Source: Cochleicola gelatinilyticus
GTDB lineage: Bacteria > Bacteroidota > Bacteroidia > Flavobacteriales > Flavobacteriaceae
Direction: 5' to 3'
DNA: 64,000 nucleotides
NCBI RefSeq assembly: GCF_001637325.1
Contig: NZ_LRXL01000053.1
Coordinates: forward strand, 124,001-188,000
Shown: positions 28,052 through 37,012 of the stretch, piece by piece
Position numbering within the stretch: the first letter of the stretch is position 1
How the letters are laid out: each line of letters begins with the position of its first letter
Translations under genes and position numbers: made by a program
Notes under the pieces: generated by a model
Told to the model about the DNA's origin: nothing
Database searches by the model: none
The model's input: the letters and a program-made list of their open reading frames with translations, nothing else

Positions 28052-28609
28052 TTATTGTCCTATTACTACTTTTGGAAACCGGATAATTTTATCTCCTAAT
28101 GTATAGCCTTTTTCAACTACATCGATAATCTTACCTTTTAAATCTTCTGAAGGAGCTGGAATCTGAGTGACTGCTTCATGTACATCGGCATTAAACGTAT
28201 CTCCTTGTTGCGTTCCAATAGGGACTAACCCCTTAGATCGGAGTGTCTCACGAAGTTTATTACTTATTAACTCCACTCCTTTATAAAGATCGTCATCACC
28301 AGATTTATCGATTTCATTTAAGGCACGATCAAAATCGTCCATTACAGGTAATAAGGCAGTGATCACCTCTTGGCCTGCTGTTTTAAATAATTCGATACGT
28401 TCCCTTCCTGTTCTTTTCTTATAATTTTCAAATTCTGCGAACAGCCGAAGGTATCGGTCTTTTTCTATCTGATTTTCTTCCTTTAAAACTTCTAAAGGAT
28501 CTTTTTCGTTTTCCGAATCCTCTGTAGATCCGTTTTCGGGAGTAAGCACTTCCTCTTCGTCGTGTACTTCTTTGCTGGTTTTATCTTTCTTGCTCATAAA
28601 TGAGTACAT
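28052..28609 (-). CDS. grpE: Nucleotide exchange factor GrpE
   Basis: A 185-residue cofactor that releases ADP from DnaK. An acidic, low-complexity N-terminus (EEVLTPENGSTEDSENEKD), a long helix (LKEENQIEKDRYLRLFAEFE with NYKKRTGRERIELFKTA) and the beta wing (VEKGYTLGDKIIRFPKVVIG) are diagnostic. The start is either ATG 28609 or ATG 28597 (MSKKDKTSKE); neither has a clear ribosome-binding site and the second fits the family better. Confidence 0.93.
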   Translation of the reverse strand: MYSFMSKKDKTSKEVHDEEEVLTPENGSTEDSENEKDPLEVLKEENQIEKDRYLRLFAEFENYKKRTGRERIELFKTAGQEVITALLPVMDDFDRALNEIDKSGDDDLYKGVELISNKLRETLRSKGLVPIGTQQGDTFNADVHEAVTQIPAPSEDLKGKIIDVVEKGYTLGDKIIRFPKVVIGQ

Positions 28610-28632
28610 TTTTATATTTTTTCTGAAGGGTG

Positions 28633-28664
28633 CAAAAGTACTGCCATTTCTTTAAAGATGTCAA
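28633..28664 (-). promoter_or_regulatory. Promoter of grpE-dnaJ
   Basis: On the minus strand a TTG (28664-28662) is followed after 21 bases by TACTTTTG (28640-28633), a full match to the Bacteroidota -33/-7 promoter consensus at permitted spacing. The start codon lies 24 or 36 bases downstream of the box. Confidence 0.7.
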
Positions 28665-28719
28665 AATGTCACAGCATATTTTTAATATTTTCTTATGATA
28701 ATCTTATTTAAGATATAAA

Positions 28720-28727
28720 TACTTTTG
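28720..28727 (+). promoter_or_regulatory. Promoter -7 box candidate of the yceI gene
   Basis: TACTTTTG matches TAnnTTTG, 26 bases before the ATG of the YceI lipoprotein gene. Confidence 0.45.
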
Positions 28728-28753
28728 CCGATTAATCTTATATAACAATAACC

Positions 28754-29419
28754 ATGAAAAAAACAATATTAAATAGCGTCCTAATCGCCGTATTAGCAGT
28801 AGGAGCAGTTTCCTGCAAAGATGCTAAAAATGGAACAGACACAAAAGAAGCTCAAGAAGTAGCAGAAGCTACAGAAATGTCTGTAGAATATACAGTGGAT
28901 ACTGCTGCATCTAAAGTACAATGGGAAGGATCTAAACCTGCTGGTACTCATAACGGAACGGTTAACGTAAGTTCAGGTACTGTATCAACAAATGACGGTG
29001 TTATTGAAGCAGGTAATTTTGTAATCGACATGTCAAGTATTACTGTTGAAGACTTAGAAGGTGAAGGAAAAGAAAGTTTAGAAGCACATTTAAAAGGAAC
29101 TGTTGATGAAAAGAAAGAAGATTTCTTTAATATTAATCAATATCCAACAGCTTCATTCGAATTAACTGGAGTATCTAATAAAGAAGGAAAAACAATGGTA
29201 GATGGAAATCTTACTATTAAAGACAAAACTAATAACATTAGTTTTCCTGCAACTGTTGCTATGAATGGAGATTCGATGACACTTACTAGTGAGCCTTTCG
29301 TAATAGACAGAACAGAATGGGGTGTGAATTTCATGTCTAAGTCTGTTTTCGACGACCTTAAAGATAAATTTATTAGTGACGACATCACACTTACAGTACG
29401 TTTGGTAGCTACAAAATAA
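28754..29419 (+). CDS. YceI-family lipoprotein
   Basis: A 221-residue lipoprotein with lipobox VGAVSCK (Cys21). The YceI lipocalin-like barrel covers about residues 45-220: YTVDTAASKVQWEGSKPAGT, the HLKGTVDEKKEDFFNINQYP block and FVIDRTEWGVNF are characteristic. Family members bind isoprenoid lipids in the periplasm; here it is anchored to a membrane. Monocistronic with its own terminator. Confidence 0.92.
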   Translation: MKKTILNSVLIAVLAVGAVSCKDAKNGTDTKEAQEVAEATEMSVEYTVDTAASKVQWEGSKPAGTHNGTVNVSSGTVSTNDGVIEAGNFVIDMSSITVEDLEGEGKESLEAHLKGTVDEKKEDFFNINQYPTASFELTGVSNKEGKTMVDGNLTIKDKTNNISFPATVAMNGDSMTLTSEPFVIDRTEWGVNFMSKSVFDDLKDKFISDDITLTVRLVATK

Positions 29420-29442
29420 GCTTACCTTTATTCTTTATATAC

Positions 29443-29473
29443 AAAGCGGTTCTCTAACAGAGCCGCTTTTTTT
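29443..29473 (+). terminator. Rho-independent terminator of yceI
   Basis: Stem AAAGCGG/CCGCTTT (29443-29449 with 29462-29468) with an inner CTCT/AGAG pairing, then a T-run. 23 bases after the stop codon. Confidence 0.85.
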
Positions 29474-29474
29474 A

Positions 29475-30377
29475 TTAAAGCAAATCTTCTAAAGCATTTT
29501 CGATATTATAATACTGAAAGGTATACCCCTGTTTTTCTAATTTCTTTGAAGTTACTAACTGCCCCTCCAGCACTAATACTGCCATTTCTCCCAAAATTAA
29601 TTTTAAAATAAAGCCAGGCACATCTGGCAACCAAAGTGTTTTATCAAGATAATACGCAATCTTCTTTGTCATTTTTTTATTTGTAACTGGGTTGGGTGCT
29701 ACAGCATTGTAGGTTCCCTCCCATTCGTTCATTAAGATCTGTAGATAAATACAGGCGATATCTTGAAGATGAATCCATGACAACCATTGCTTACCACTAC
29801 CTAGCGGAGCTCCAAAACCAGCCTCAACTGGCTGTTTTAGTTTGGGTAATGCACCTTCATTTTTTGAAAGAACAACCCCTGTTCGCACTTTAGAAACATC
29901 AATTCCCAAATTCTTAAATTGATCGGCTGCTGCTTCCCATGCTATTACCACTTCAGCAAGAAAAGTGTTATCAACATCTGTATCCTCTTCAGAATATAAT
30001 CTTGTTTTTGAATTGGGATAGATGCTAATTCCGCTTGCCGAAATAAACTGCTTAACGGTATGGTCTCTATTCTTTAAAGTGTTAAAAATCAAGTTAGCAG
30101 TTTGGGTTCTACTCTCTAAAATTACCTTTTTATATGCCTTGGTCCAACGTTTCGAAATACTTGCTCCTACTAGATTAATAATTGCCTCTACACCATCGAA
30201 AGCTTTTTCATCAATTTCTCCATTCGTCGGATTCCAATAAAAACCTTTATAATTAGAATCGTTTTTTATTTTATCCTTTGAAGTGGTTAAATAATGAACA
30301 TCTATCTTCTCCTCATGACATAATCCTACCAGTGTTTTACCAATTAAACCAGTCGCTCCCGTTATTAATACCTTCAT
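29475..30377 (-). CDS. TIGR01777-family oxidoreductase (SDR)
   Basis: A 300-residue extended short-chain dehydrogenase. NAD(P)-binding motif GATGLIGKT at residues 7-15, then GVEAIINLVGASISKRWTKAYK and SRTQTANLI, diagnostic of the YfcH/SulA-like TIGR01777 family. The C-terminal ~50 residues (LPDVPGFILKLILGEMAVLVLEG) are the family's DUF1731 tail. Substrate unknown; it shares the yceI terminator region convergently. Confidence 0.88.
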   Translation of the reverse strand: MKVLITGATGLIGKTLVGLCHEEKIDVHYLTTSKDKIKNDSNYKGFYWNPTNGEIDEKAFDGVEAIINLVGASISKRWTKAYKKVILESRTQTANLIFNTLKNRDHTVKQFISASGISIYPNSKTRLYSEEDTDVDNTFLAEVVIAWEAAADQFKNLGIDVSKVRTGVVLSKNEGALPKLKQPVEAGFGAPLGSGKQWLSWIHLQDIACIYLQILMNEWEGTYNAVAPNPVTNKKMTKKIAYYLDKTLWLPDVPGFILKLILGEMAVLVLEGQLVTSKKLEKQGYTFQYYNIENALEDLL

Positions 30378-30558
30378 TCTTTTTTTTATTTAAGATACCC
30401 CATATGAGGTAATCCCACAACCCCTTTAACGCAACATTAGTAGTTAAATAAAGTAGAAGCATACGTTAATAAAAGCGTTAAAAGTGACGTTCAAAATGAG
30501 CCATGAAGAAAAATGAAAGTAAAAATAAGTTTGCGAAATGAATGCTTCTAATTGAAGA

Positions 30559-31227
30559 TCAATATTTTGTCGCTCTCAACATTTCCCTTTTGCCTGAAGG
30601 ACCGGGCAGTCGCTCTACAACAAATCCAACGGCTTGCATGGCACGACGTACACTTCCTTTTGCGGCATACGTGACTAACACTCCACTAGATTTTAAGGCA
30701 GCAAACATTAAAGAAAAAATCTCTTCGGTCCATAATTCAGGTTGAACCCGTGCTCCAAATGCATCAAAATAAATAAGATGGTAGGCTTCAATTTCTGTAA
30801 TTTCTGAAAAGAATTTCTGTTGTTTGATTAGTGTAAAAAGGGATGTTATTTCTGAAGGTGTTTCCCAAGAACATTCATGAAGTTTTAAAAAGGTTTCTTC
30901 GGAAGCGTGTAGTAATTCAGCATAATTTAATTGCGTTACTTCTGAAGGTGTAACAGGAAACGCTTCAACACCCGTATACTTAATCTGAAGATTTTTCTTC
31001 TCGGCTTCAATGCAAGTTAAAAAAGCATTAAGACCTGTACCAAATCCAATCTCTAAAATTGAAAAATCCATCACTTTATTTTCGGCAATAAAGTGATGGA
31101 TTCCTGTTTCAATAAAAACGTGATTTGCTTCAGCAATGGCACCATGTTTCGAATGGTATTGCTCGTTCCAATCGGGAAGATGAATTGTTAACGAGCCATC
31201 TTCCGTAGTAAAAAATTCACGTTTCAA
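30559..31227 (-). CDS. mnmD: tRNA 5-methylaminomethyl-2-thiouridine methyltransferase MnmD
   Basis: A 222-residue SAM-dependent enzyme catalysing the last methylation of mnm5s2U at the tRNA wobble position. Recognised by LEIGFGTGLNAFL (SAM motif), YFDAFGARVQPELWTEEIF and the ending VVERLPGPSGKREMLRA. It is the stand-alone form without the FAD oxidoreductase domain of enterobacterial MnmC. Cotranscribed with the DUF4920 lipoprotein gene, seven bases upstream. Confidence 0.93.
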   Translation of the reverse strand: MKREFFTTEDGSLTIHLPDWNEQYHSKHGAIAEANHVFIETGIHHFIAENKVMDFSILEIGFGTGLNAFLTCIEAEKKNLQIKYTGVEAFPVTPSEVTQLNYAELLHASEETFLKLHECSWETPSEITSLFTLIKQQKFFSEITEIEAYHLIYFDAFGARVQPELWTEEIFSLMFAALKSSGVLVTYAAKGSVRRAMQAVGFVVERLPGPSGKREMLRATKY

Positions 31228-31234
31228 AAGAATG

Positions 31235-31765
31235 CTATTGTTTCTCTTGTGTTTGCTCTTCTTTCAGAGGGATAAGTACTCCATTTGAAAGCACCGAATA
31301 CGTGCGTTTTGGCTCTGTAATCGCAGCAATTTCTTCTTGAGATTTCCCTGCATCTTCTGCATAGTGACGCTGATCATCTACGCTCACTTCAGCAACAAAC
31401 GCTTTTCCCGAAACAATAACTTCTTCTCCAGCAAGATCTTTTGGCATGAAAAAACCATAGTCTTTAAACTTTACGCTAGCTTCTTCTTCACCAAGATCCA
31501 TCGTCATCCAGCAGCCTTTGTTCTGGCAAACTTCTTTCACTTCCGAAGTAAACTTTACATCGATGGTATCGCCCGCTTTAAGAGTTTTGTACTTCTCTAA
31601 TAACTGTGCTTCGGTAAGCACATTATTTTTATTAATTTTTTCTCCGATCGACGTATACGCCATCTCTGTTTCGGTAGTTTCGACTTCCGAATTATTCTTC
31701 TTTTCTTGATTGTTACAACTTGCCATTAATACTGTGATAGCAAGCAGATAAAGTAATCTTCTCAT
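31235..31765 (-). CDS. DUF4920 domain lipoprotein
   Basis: A 176-residue lipoprotein with lipobox VLMASCN (Cys17). The core (about 40-160) matches DUF4920: GDTIDVKFTSEVKEVCQNKG, CWMTMDLGEEEASVKFKDYG, FFMPKDLAGEEVIVSGKAFV. The two conserved Cys in CQNKGCW could form a metal or redox site (inference). First gene of a pair with mnmD. Confidence 0.85.
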   Translation of the reverse strand: MRRLLYLLAITVLMASCNNQEKKNNSEVETTETEMAYTSIGEKINKNNVLTEAQLLEKYKTLKAGDTIDVKFTSEVKEVCQNKGCWMTMDLGEEEASVKFKDYGFFMPKDLAGEEVIVSGKAFVAEVSVDDQRHYAEDAGKSQEEIAAITEPKRTYSVLSNGVLIPLKEEQTQEKQ

Positions 31766-31890
31766 AATAAGGGTTTCTGAAAATTTTTAGCTAATAATAT
31801 ACTGCAATTTTATGATTTTTTTAGATTTTTTAAGGACTTATTTTTAAGTATTTTTACAGTTCAACTAACTTTCAGAATATATAAATTTTC

Positions 31891-32961
31891 ATGAGTATAT
31901 CTACAAAACACAACGTAACAGTTGAAAAAGTTTCAAAATCGAGGATTGACGAAATCGATTTCGATAATTTGGTTTTCGGAACCACTTTCTCTGATCACAT
32001 GTTTGAATGTGATTATAAGGACGGAAGCTGGCAAAATCCTACAATTCGACCTTACGGCCCGTTAACGATATCTCCTGCCGCAAAAGTATTTCATTACGGA
32101 CAAGCGGTGTTTGAAGGAATGAAAGCATTTAAAGATGATAACGGAAATGCATTTTTATTCCGCCCAAAAGATAATTTTAAGCGGATTAATATTTCTGCAA
32201 AGAGAATGGCAATTCCTGAATTTCCAGAAGAGATATTTTTTGAAGCCATGCATCGTTTAATGGAATTAGACAAGGCTTGGATTAGACCTGGATTTGGAAA
32301 TTCTTTATACATTCGACCATTTGCCATCGCTACTCAAGCTGGAGTTTCTGCCGCACCTTCAGACCAATATAAATTTATGATATTACTCTCTCCTGCTCAA
32401 GCTTATTATACAGGAGATGTGCGTGTTGTATTTGCCGAAAAATTTAGTCGATCTGCTAATGGTGGTGTAGGATATGCAAAAGCAGCAGGTAATTATGGTG
32501 CGCAATTTTACCCTACCAATCTTGCTCGAGAAAAAGGATTTCAGCAAATTATTTGGACCGATGCTAATACGCATGAATATCTCGAAGAAGCTGGTACTAT
32601 GAATATTTTCTTTAGAGTTAATGACACTCTGATTACTGCTCCCACTGGCGACAGAATTTTGGATGGGATCACTCGAAAGAGTGTTTTAAAAATAGCGGAA
32701 CATATGGGCATTACATGTGATGTGCGCCCTGTTTCTGTAAAAGAAATTGTTGCTGCTGTTAAAGATGGTAGTTTAAAAGAAATTTTTGGTTCGGGTACGG
32801 CGGCAATTATTAGTCCGATAAGTGCTTTTGGCTACCAAGAAGAAGTTTATGAACTTCCAAAATCGAATACACGATATTCAGATAGGTTTAAGCAAGCTCT
32901 GATGGAAATTCAATATAATAAGGGAGAAGATCCTTTCGATTGGAGATATCCTGTTGGATAA
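31891..32961 (+). CDS. ilvE: Branched-chain amino acid aminotransferase
   Basis: A 356-residue PLP enzyme catalysing the final step of Val, Leu and Ile synthesis and the first of their breakdown. FHYGQAVFEGMKAF, the PLP-lysine region VGYAKAAGNYGAQFYP, and EYLEEAGTMNIFF plus GSGTAAIISPI are diagnostic of the BCAT fold, eukaryote-like long form. Single gene with a terminator; breakdown of these amino acids yields acyl-CoA species handled by the mutase encoded at 48.6 kb. Confidence 0.95.
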   Translation: MSISTKHNVTVEKVSKSRIDEIDFDNLVFGTTFSDHMFECDYKDGSWQNPTIRPYGPLTISPAAKVFHYGQAVFEGMKAFKDDNGNAFLFRPKDNFKRINISAKRMAIPEFPEEIFFEAMHRLMELDKAWIRPGFGNSLYIRPFAIATQAGVSAAPSDQYKFMILLSPAQAYYTGDVRVVFAEKFSRSANGGVGYAKAAGNYGAQFYPTNLAREKGFQQIIWTDANTHEYLEEAGTMNIFFRVNDTLITAPTGDRILDGITRKSVLKIAEHMGITCDVRPVSVKEIVAAVKDGSLKEIFGSGTAAIISPISAFGYQEEVYELPKSNTRYSDRFKQALMEIQYNKGEDPFDWRYPVG

Positions 32962-32980
32962 TCTAAGATTTAATTATTAA

Positions 32981-33017
32981 AAACCCGGACTTCTACAACA
33001 TGTGAAGTCCGGGTTTT
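32981..33017. terminator. Bidirectional terminator between ilvE and the MazG-like gene
   Basis: Perfect 12-bp stem AAACCCGGACTT/AAGTCCGGGTTT (32981-32992 with 33005-33016), with A- and T-runs on both sides, between two convergent stop codons. Confidence 0.92.
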
Positions 33018-33021
33018 TAGT

Positions 33022-33408
33022 TTATTTTTCGAGTATTTCTTTAATATTAGGCTTAAAGTAAGTGGGGCCTTTTAGCACTTTACCATCTTCCCGATAAATT
33101 GGTTTTCCGTCGGCTCCTAATTTACTCATATTGCTACGTTGAATCTCATTAAATACTTCTTCAATTTTATCTTGCATTCCATGTTCTATAATGGTTCCAC
33201 AAAGAATATATAACATATCGCCTAAAGCATCTGCCACTTCTACTAAATCATTATTATTGGCTGCTTCTAAATATTCTTCATTTTCCTCACGCATTAATTC
33301 GTATCGCAGCAAGTTCTTCTTGATATCTAGATTGGCAGTTGGTGATTGTTTTATGCCTAATCCGAATGCAGTGTGAAATTCGTGTACTGCAGCTATTTTA
33401 TTTTTCAT
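33022..33408 (-). CDS. MazG-like nucleotide pyrophosphohydrolase
   Basis: A 128-residue all-helical protein with the MazG-type metal-binding pattern EENEEYLEA followed by EVADALGDMLYILCG (ExxE...ExxD). Such enzymes hydrolyse non-canonical NTPs to NMP and pyrophosphate. Substrate unknown. Preceded by an independent upstream region. Confidence 0.85.
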   Translation of the reverse strand: MKNKIAAVHEFHTAFGLGIKQSPTANLDIKKNLLRYELMREENEEYLEAANNNDLVEVADALGDMLYILCGTIIEHGMQDKIEEVFNEIQRSNMSKLGADGKPIYREDGKVLKGPTYFKPNIKEILEK

Positions 33409-33502
33409 AATAAATGTAATTAATGGAGAAGTAAACTTACACTCCTTTGGTTATTTTCAGAATAGTTTAATTCTTATTTTTGCGATATAAAACTACAAAT
33501 TT

Positions 33503-33691
33503 ATGTTCACTACGGGCCAATGGTATTTCGCTCTTTTTTTTGTAATCGCATTTATTGCAATTATGATTTTTAGCTATCGAAAAGACAAGAAATTACATAA
33601 AAAGCAATACAAAGGAAGCTTTTGGATCTTAATTGGATTTTTAGTTTTTGTAGGGCTATTGCTGCTTGCTAAGTATTTACTGAAACATTAG
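33503..33691 (+). CDS. Small two-helix membrane protein
   Basis: A 62-residue protein with two membrane segments (about 7-24 and 43-60) separated by a basic loop (YRKDKKLHKKQYKGS). No named domain, but it has the look of a conserved flavobacterial small membrane protein. A TATTTTTG -7 box lies at 33475-33482, 20 bases before the start, supporting expression. Function unknown. Confidence 0.7.
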   Translation: MFTTGQWYFALFFVIAFIAIMIFSYRKDKKLHKKQYKGSFWILIGFLVFVGLLLLAKYLLKH

Positions 33692-33693
33692 AA

Positions 33694-33726
33694 GAAAAAA
33701 ATGCTTCTCACAGAATGTAAGAAGCA
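33694..33726 (-). terminator. Terminator of the M49 peptidase gene
   Basis: Stem TGCTTCT/AGAAGCA (33702-33708 with 33720-33726); on the minus strand followed by a T-run (complement of A-run 33694-33701). It lies 30 bases after the peptidase stop; on the plus strand it may also weakly end the small membrane gene. Confidence 0.8.
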
Positions 33727-33755
33727 CTTTCCTAATTTAAAATTTAAATCGTATT

Positions 33756-35804
33756 TTAATTCTTCGCAGGTAAATTGCTGTATTCTTTTGAGTACATCAT
33801 CATTTGTGCTTCGAACGTTTCAGGTTGTTGTACTTCGAAACTTTCAATTTCACCCTCATCATTCATAGATGGAACGATCATCGGATTTACAAAACCACTG
33901 TACGGAGGCGAGGTAAATTGCTTATTACGTTCAAGAACTTCTCGGTGAATATCTTGATCTACTTTAACACCGTATCCTTCCACAAGAGCTTCTACTGCTG
34001 CATAATCTCCTTCAGATTTAATACGCTGTGTTTCTTTTAATAATTGCCCAAATATATCGTGCAATTTTTCATAATCGTTAATATTAAAATACGTTTTCCC
34101 ATCTCGAGTTACTTTTTCAATCACGTTATCTTTAGCTCCTTTCTCGAATGCCCAAGCTGATACCCATTGGCGGTTACGCATGTGTGCTTCTTCAACATCA
34201 TCTCCTTGCTTTAAGCGAATTAATTGCGTCATAAGTCCATTACGAATATAGCCATCGTACGCAGCCATACCAACCTTTTTCCAATCGTCTACAAGGCCTA
34301 ATTCTTGTAATTTCGGATTGTATAAATAATACAAACCAACAAGATCTGCACGTCCTTCTTCGAGGGTTGACGCATAGTTTTTCAAGGTTTCTTTGGTCTC
34401 TCCAACTCCAGGATTTAATTGTCCTGATGCATGACCAATTACTTCATGTAATGCGGTGTGAAGTTTATCTCCTACTTGTCCGTATTCTTCTTCTAATGCT
34501 AGTTCTTCATCATCATGCACAAATTCTTTTAGTCTTCCTGTGCTACCCGCATTGTTATATGCGTTAATAATATTTCCAAGAGATACCGATTTGCTTCCTA
34601 CAGCTGCACGAATCCAGTTTGCATTTGGTAGATTTACTCCAATGGGTGTACTTGGCGAAGCATCTCCTGCTTCTCCAGCAACATTCACTACTTTATAAGT
34701 AACACCAACCACATTTTTCTTTTTATGCTCATCCATTAAAGGTGAATTATCTTCAAACCATTGTGCATTTTCAGATAATACTGCCATTTTTTCAGACATA
34801 TCGAAATCTTTAATCTGAACAATCGTTTCGTACGATCCTCTGTATCCGAGGGGATCGTTATATACTTCAATAAAACTATTTATGTAATCGATGTTTCCTT
34901 CCGTAGCAGCCGTCCAAGCTACATTATAATCATCCCAAGTTTGAAGGTCTCCTGTTTTATAATATTGGATTAATAAACCTAAGGCATCTCCTTGTGCTTT
35001 ATTTTCGGCAACTCCTTGTGCTTTTTCAAGCCATTCAACAATCTTGTCGATAGCGGCTCCATATAATCCCCCAGATTTATAAACCTGCTCTTTTAAAACT
35101 CCATTCTCTTTTACCAATTTTGAGTTTAACCCAAAAGAAAGAGGTTTGTCTGCATTCGGTGATTTTTTAGCAGCGTAGAACTTTTCTACATCTGCATTCG
35201 TAACATTTGGCCCATAAAAATTCACTGCGGAAAGACCAACATTATCTACACCCTTACCTTGATTCACTTTCTTAGCATCCTTATCATTAAAAAGTACTTC
35301 GAAAGCTTCTCCTTCTAATTGAGTGTTAGTAGCTGCTAGAACTTCTTTTAAGTATTCTGAAGAAAAAGCTGGCTTCATTTTATCGTTCGAATAATGATGG
35401 TGTATTCCATTTGCGAACCAAATTCGTCTTAAGTAATTTTCAAAGTTCTTCCAGTCTTCTGAAGTTTTATCACCATCGTAATTGGTATACACATTTTCTA
35501 AAGCGGCACGAATTGTTAGGTTATGACGGTAATTCTGGTCCCAAATTATATCCCGTCCTTCTAAACCAGCTTGTGTAAGATAATAGACTAGTTTTTTTTC
35601 TTTTAAAGTAAGATCCTCCCAACTCGGAATTTGATATCTTAAAATTTTAATGTCTTCAAATTGCGTTAAATTGTAATCGAAGGAATCGCTTTCAACTTTC
35701 TCCGTTTTTGCAACGTCTTCATTAGCAGGTTTCTTTTTATCTTCATTGCAAGAAAAGAAAACTACAGAACTCATAGCCAATGCTACGTAAAATAGATGCT
35801 TCAT
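33756..35804 (-). CDS. Dipeptidyl-peptidase III-like M49 metallopeptidase, lipoprotein
   Basis: A 682-residue zinc peptidase of the M49 family, about the length of the Bacteroides DPP III enzymes. The zinc motif HEVIGH is at residues 453-458 (family HExxGH) and the third ligand region EEGRADL at 482-488, with the right spacing. The N-terminus MKHLFYVAL...VVFFSCNE has a lipobox (Cys19), so it is predicted to be membrane-anchored outside the cytoplasm, unlike cytosolic eukaryotic DPP III. It would remove dipeptides from peptide N-termini. TACATTTG -7 box at 35828-35835. Confidence 0.9.
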   Translation of the reverse strand: MKHLFYVALAMSSVVFFSCNEDKKKPANEDVAKTEKVESDSFDYNLTQFEDIKILRYQIPSWEDLTLKEKKLVYYLTQAGLEGRDIIWDQNYRHNLTIRAALENVYTNYDGDKTSEDWKNFENYLRRIWFANGIHHHYSNDKMKPAFSSEYLKEVLAATNTQLEGEAFEVLFNDKDAKKVNQGKGVDNVGLSAVNFYGPNVTNADVEKFYAAKKSPNADKPLSFGLNSKLVKENGVLKEQVYKSGGLYGAAIDKIVEWLEKAQGVAENKAQGDALGLLIQYYKTGDLQTWDDYNVAWTAATEGNIDYINSFIEVYNDPLGYRGSYETIVQIKDFDMSEKMAVLSENAQWFEDNSPLMDEHKKKNVVGVTYKVVNVAGEAGDASPSTPIGVNLPNANWIRAAVGSKSVSLGNIINAYNNAGSTGRLKEFVHDDEELALEEEYGQVGDKLHTALHEVIGHASGQLNPGVGETKETLKNYASTLEEGRADLVGLYYLYNPKLQELGLVDDWKKVGMAAYDGYIRNGLMTQLIRLKQGDDVEEAHMRNRQWVSAWAFEKGAKDNVIEKVTRDGKTYFNINDYEKLHDIFGQLLKETQRIKSEGDYAAVEALVEGYGVKVDQDIHREVLERNKQFTSPPYSGFVNPMIVPSMNDEGEIESFEVQQPETFEAQMMMYSKEYSNLPAKN

Positions 35805-35827
35805 TTTATTGATTGTTTTGTTTCCAG

Positions 35828-35854
35828 CAAATGTAATAAAATATTGAATGCCAA
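35828..35854 (-). promoter_or_regulatory. Promoter candidate of the M49 peptidase gene
   Basis: On the minus strand TTG (35854-35852), 16 bases, then TACATTTG (35835-35828): matches the Bacteroidota consensus with spacing one base short. 24 bases before the ATG. Confidence 0.55.
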
Positions 35855-35949
35855 AGCCACTACCATTGGAAAGGAATACCGTAGAAAAAGGTACATCTAC
35901 TCATTCTAAAATTATGTATATTTAGCACCACAATAAATCATCACTCTCT

Positions 35950-37011
35950 ATGAAAATAATAAAATACTTATTCTTTCTAATTCTAATTGTAATTATTGGA
36001 GGAGCCATCTATTTTGCTACAAAAGATGGTAGTTTCAATATTACTGAAAGCAAAGTAGTTAATGCTCCAGCCGAAGTTATCTATAATAAAGTTAAAGATT
36101 TTAAAAGCTGGCAGGAATGGGGACCATGGATGGAGGAAGATGCAGACATCGAAGTTACGTATGCTGAAAAAACGGAAGGTGAAGGCGCGTCTTATTCATG
36201 GACAAGCAACAAAATGGGTGACGGTTCCATGAAAACAGTAAAGGTGATTCCAAATAAAGAGATCGACCAAGTTATTACTTTTAACACTCCCGTAGGAGAT
36301 AGTGATAGTGAAGTTACATGGCGTTTTGAGCCTACAGAAGTTCCTGGCCAAACGAAAGTAAGTTGGGGAATGAAAGGTGAACAGTCACTTATGGAAAAAG
36401 TTTTTATGGCATTTCAAGATGAAGATATGGAAACCGGTATTCGCCAGATGTATGAGAAAGGTTTAAATAATCTCGATAGTGTAGTCATGACCGAAATGAA
36501 AAAATTTGAAATCAGTGTCGATGGCATTACGCAATATAGTGGTGGATTCTATATGTACAATACCTCTGCTGCAAGGCAAAGTGATATTGGCACTAAAATG
36601 CCGCCAATGATGGGGCAAGTGATGGGCTTTATGCAACAAAACAACATTCCGATGTCGGGCAAGCCGTTTACAATTTATAACTCGGTAGATCAAACAAACG
36701 GAACTGTAATTTTTTCTACAGCTGTTCCTGTGAAAGACCGCGTAATTACTCCACAAGGAAGCCCTGTTTTATCAGGATATATGGAGGAAGGTGTAGCCTT
36801 AAAAACAACTCTTAAAGGAAATTACGACAATATACCTGCTGCCTACACAAAGGCTCAGGAATACGCAATAGCAAACAACCTTCAGATAGACCCAAATACA
36901 CCTATGTTCGAAGTGTATGTAACAAATCCAGATGAAGTAGCTAATCCTGCGGATTACATTACCGAAATTTATATGCCAGTAATTTCGCCAGTAAACGAAC
37001 AGGAACTATAA
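35950..37011 (+). CDS. SRPBCC / GyrI-like two-domain membrane-anchored protein
   Basis: A 353-residue protein with an N-terminal membrane helix (residues 4-24), an SRPBCC (polyketide cyclase-like) domain at about 30-175 (ITESKVVNAPAEVIYNKVKDF, SWQEWGPWMEED) and a GyrI-like small-molecule-binding domain at about 195-350 (ending VYVTNPDEVANPADYITEIYMPV). The combination suggests binding of a hydrophobic small ligand at the envelope. It ends one base before the fluC start, so the two are cotranscribed. Confidence 0.82.
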   Translation: MKIIKYLFFLILIVIIGGAIYFATKDGSFNITESKVVNAPAEVIYNKVKDFKSWQEWGPWMEEDADIEVTYAEKTEGEGASYSWTSNKMGDGSMKTVKVIPNKEIDQVITFNTPVGDSDSEVTWRFEPTEVPGQTKVSWGMKGEQSLMEKVFMAFQDEDMETGIRQMYEKGLNNLDSVVMTEMKKFEISVDGITQYSGGFYMYNTSAARQSDIGTKMPPMMGQVMGFMQQNNIPMSGKPFTIYNSVDQTNGTVIFSTAVPVKDRVITPQGSPVLSGYMEEGVALKTTLKGNYDNIPAAYTKAQEYAIANNLQIDPNTPMFEVYVTNPDEVANPADYITEIYMPVISPVNEQEL

Positions 37012-37012
37012 A

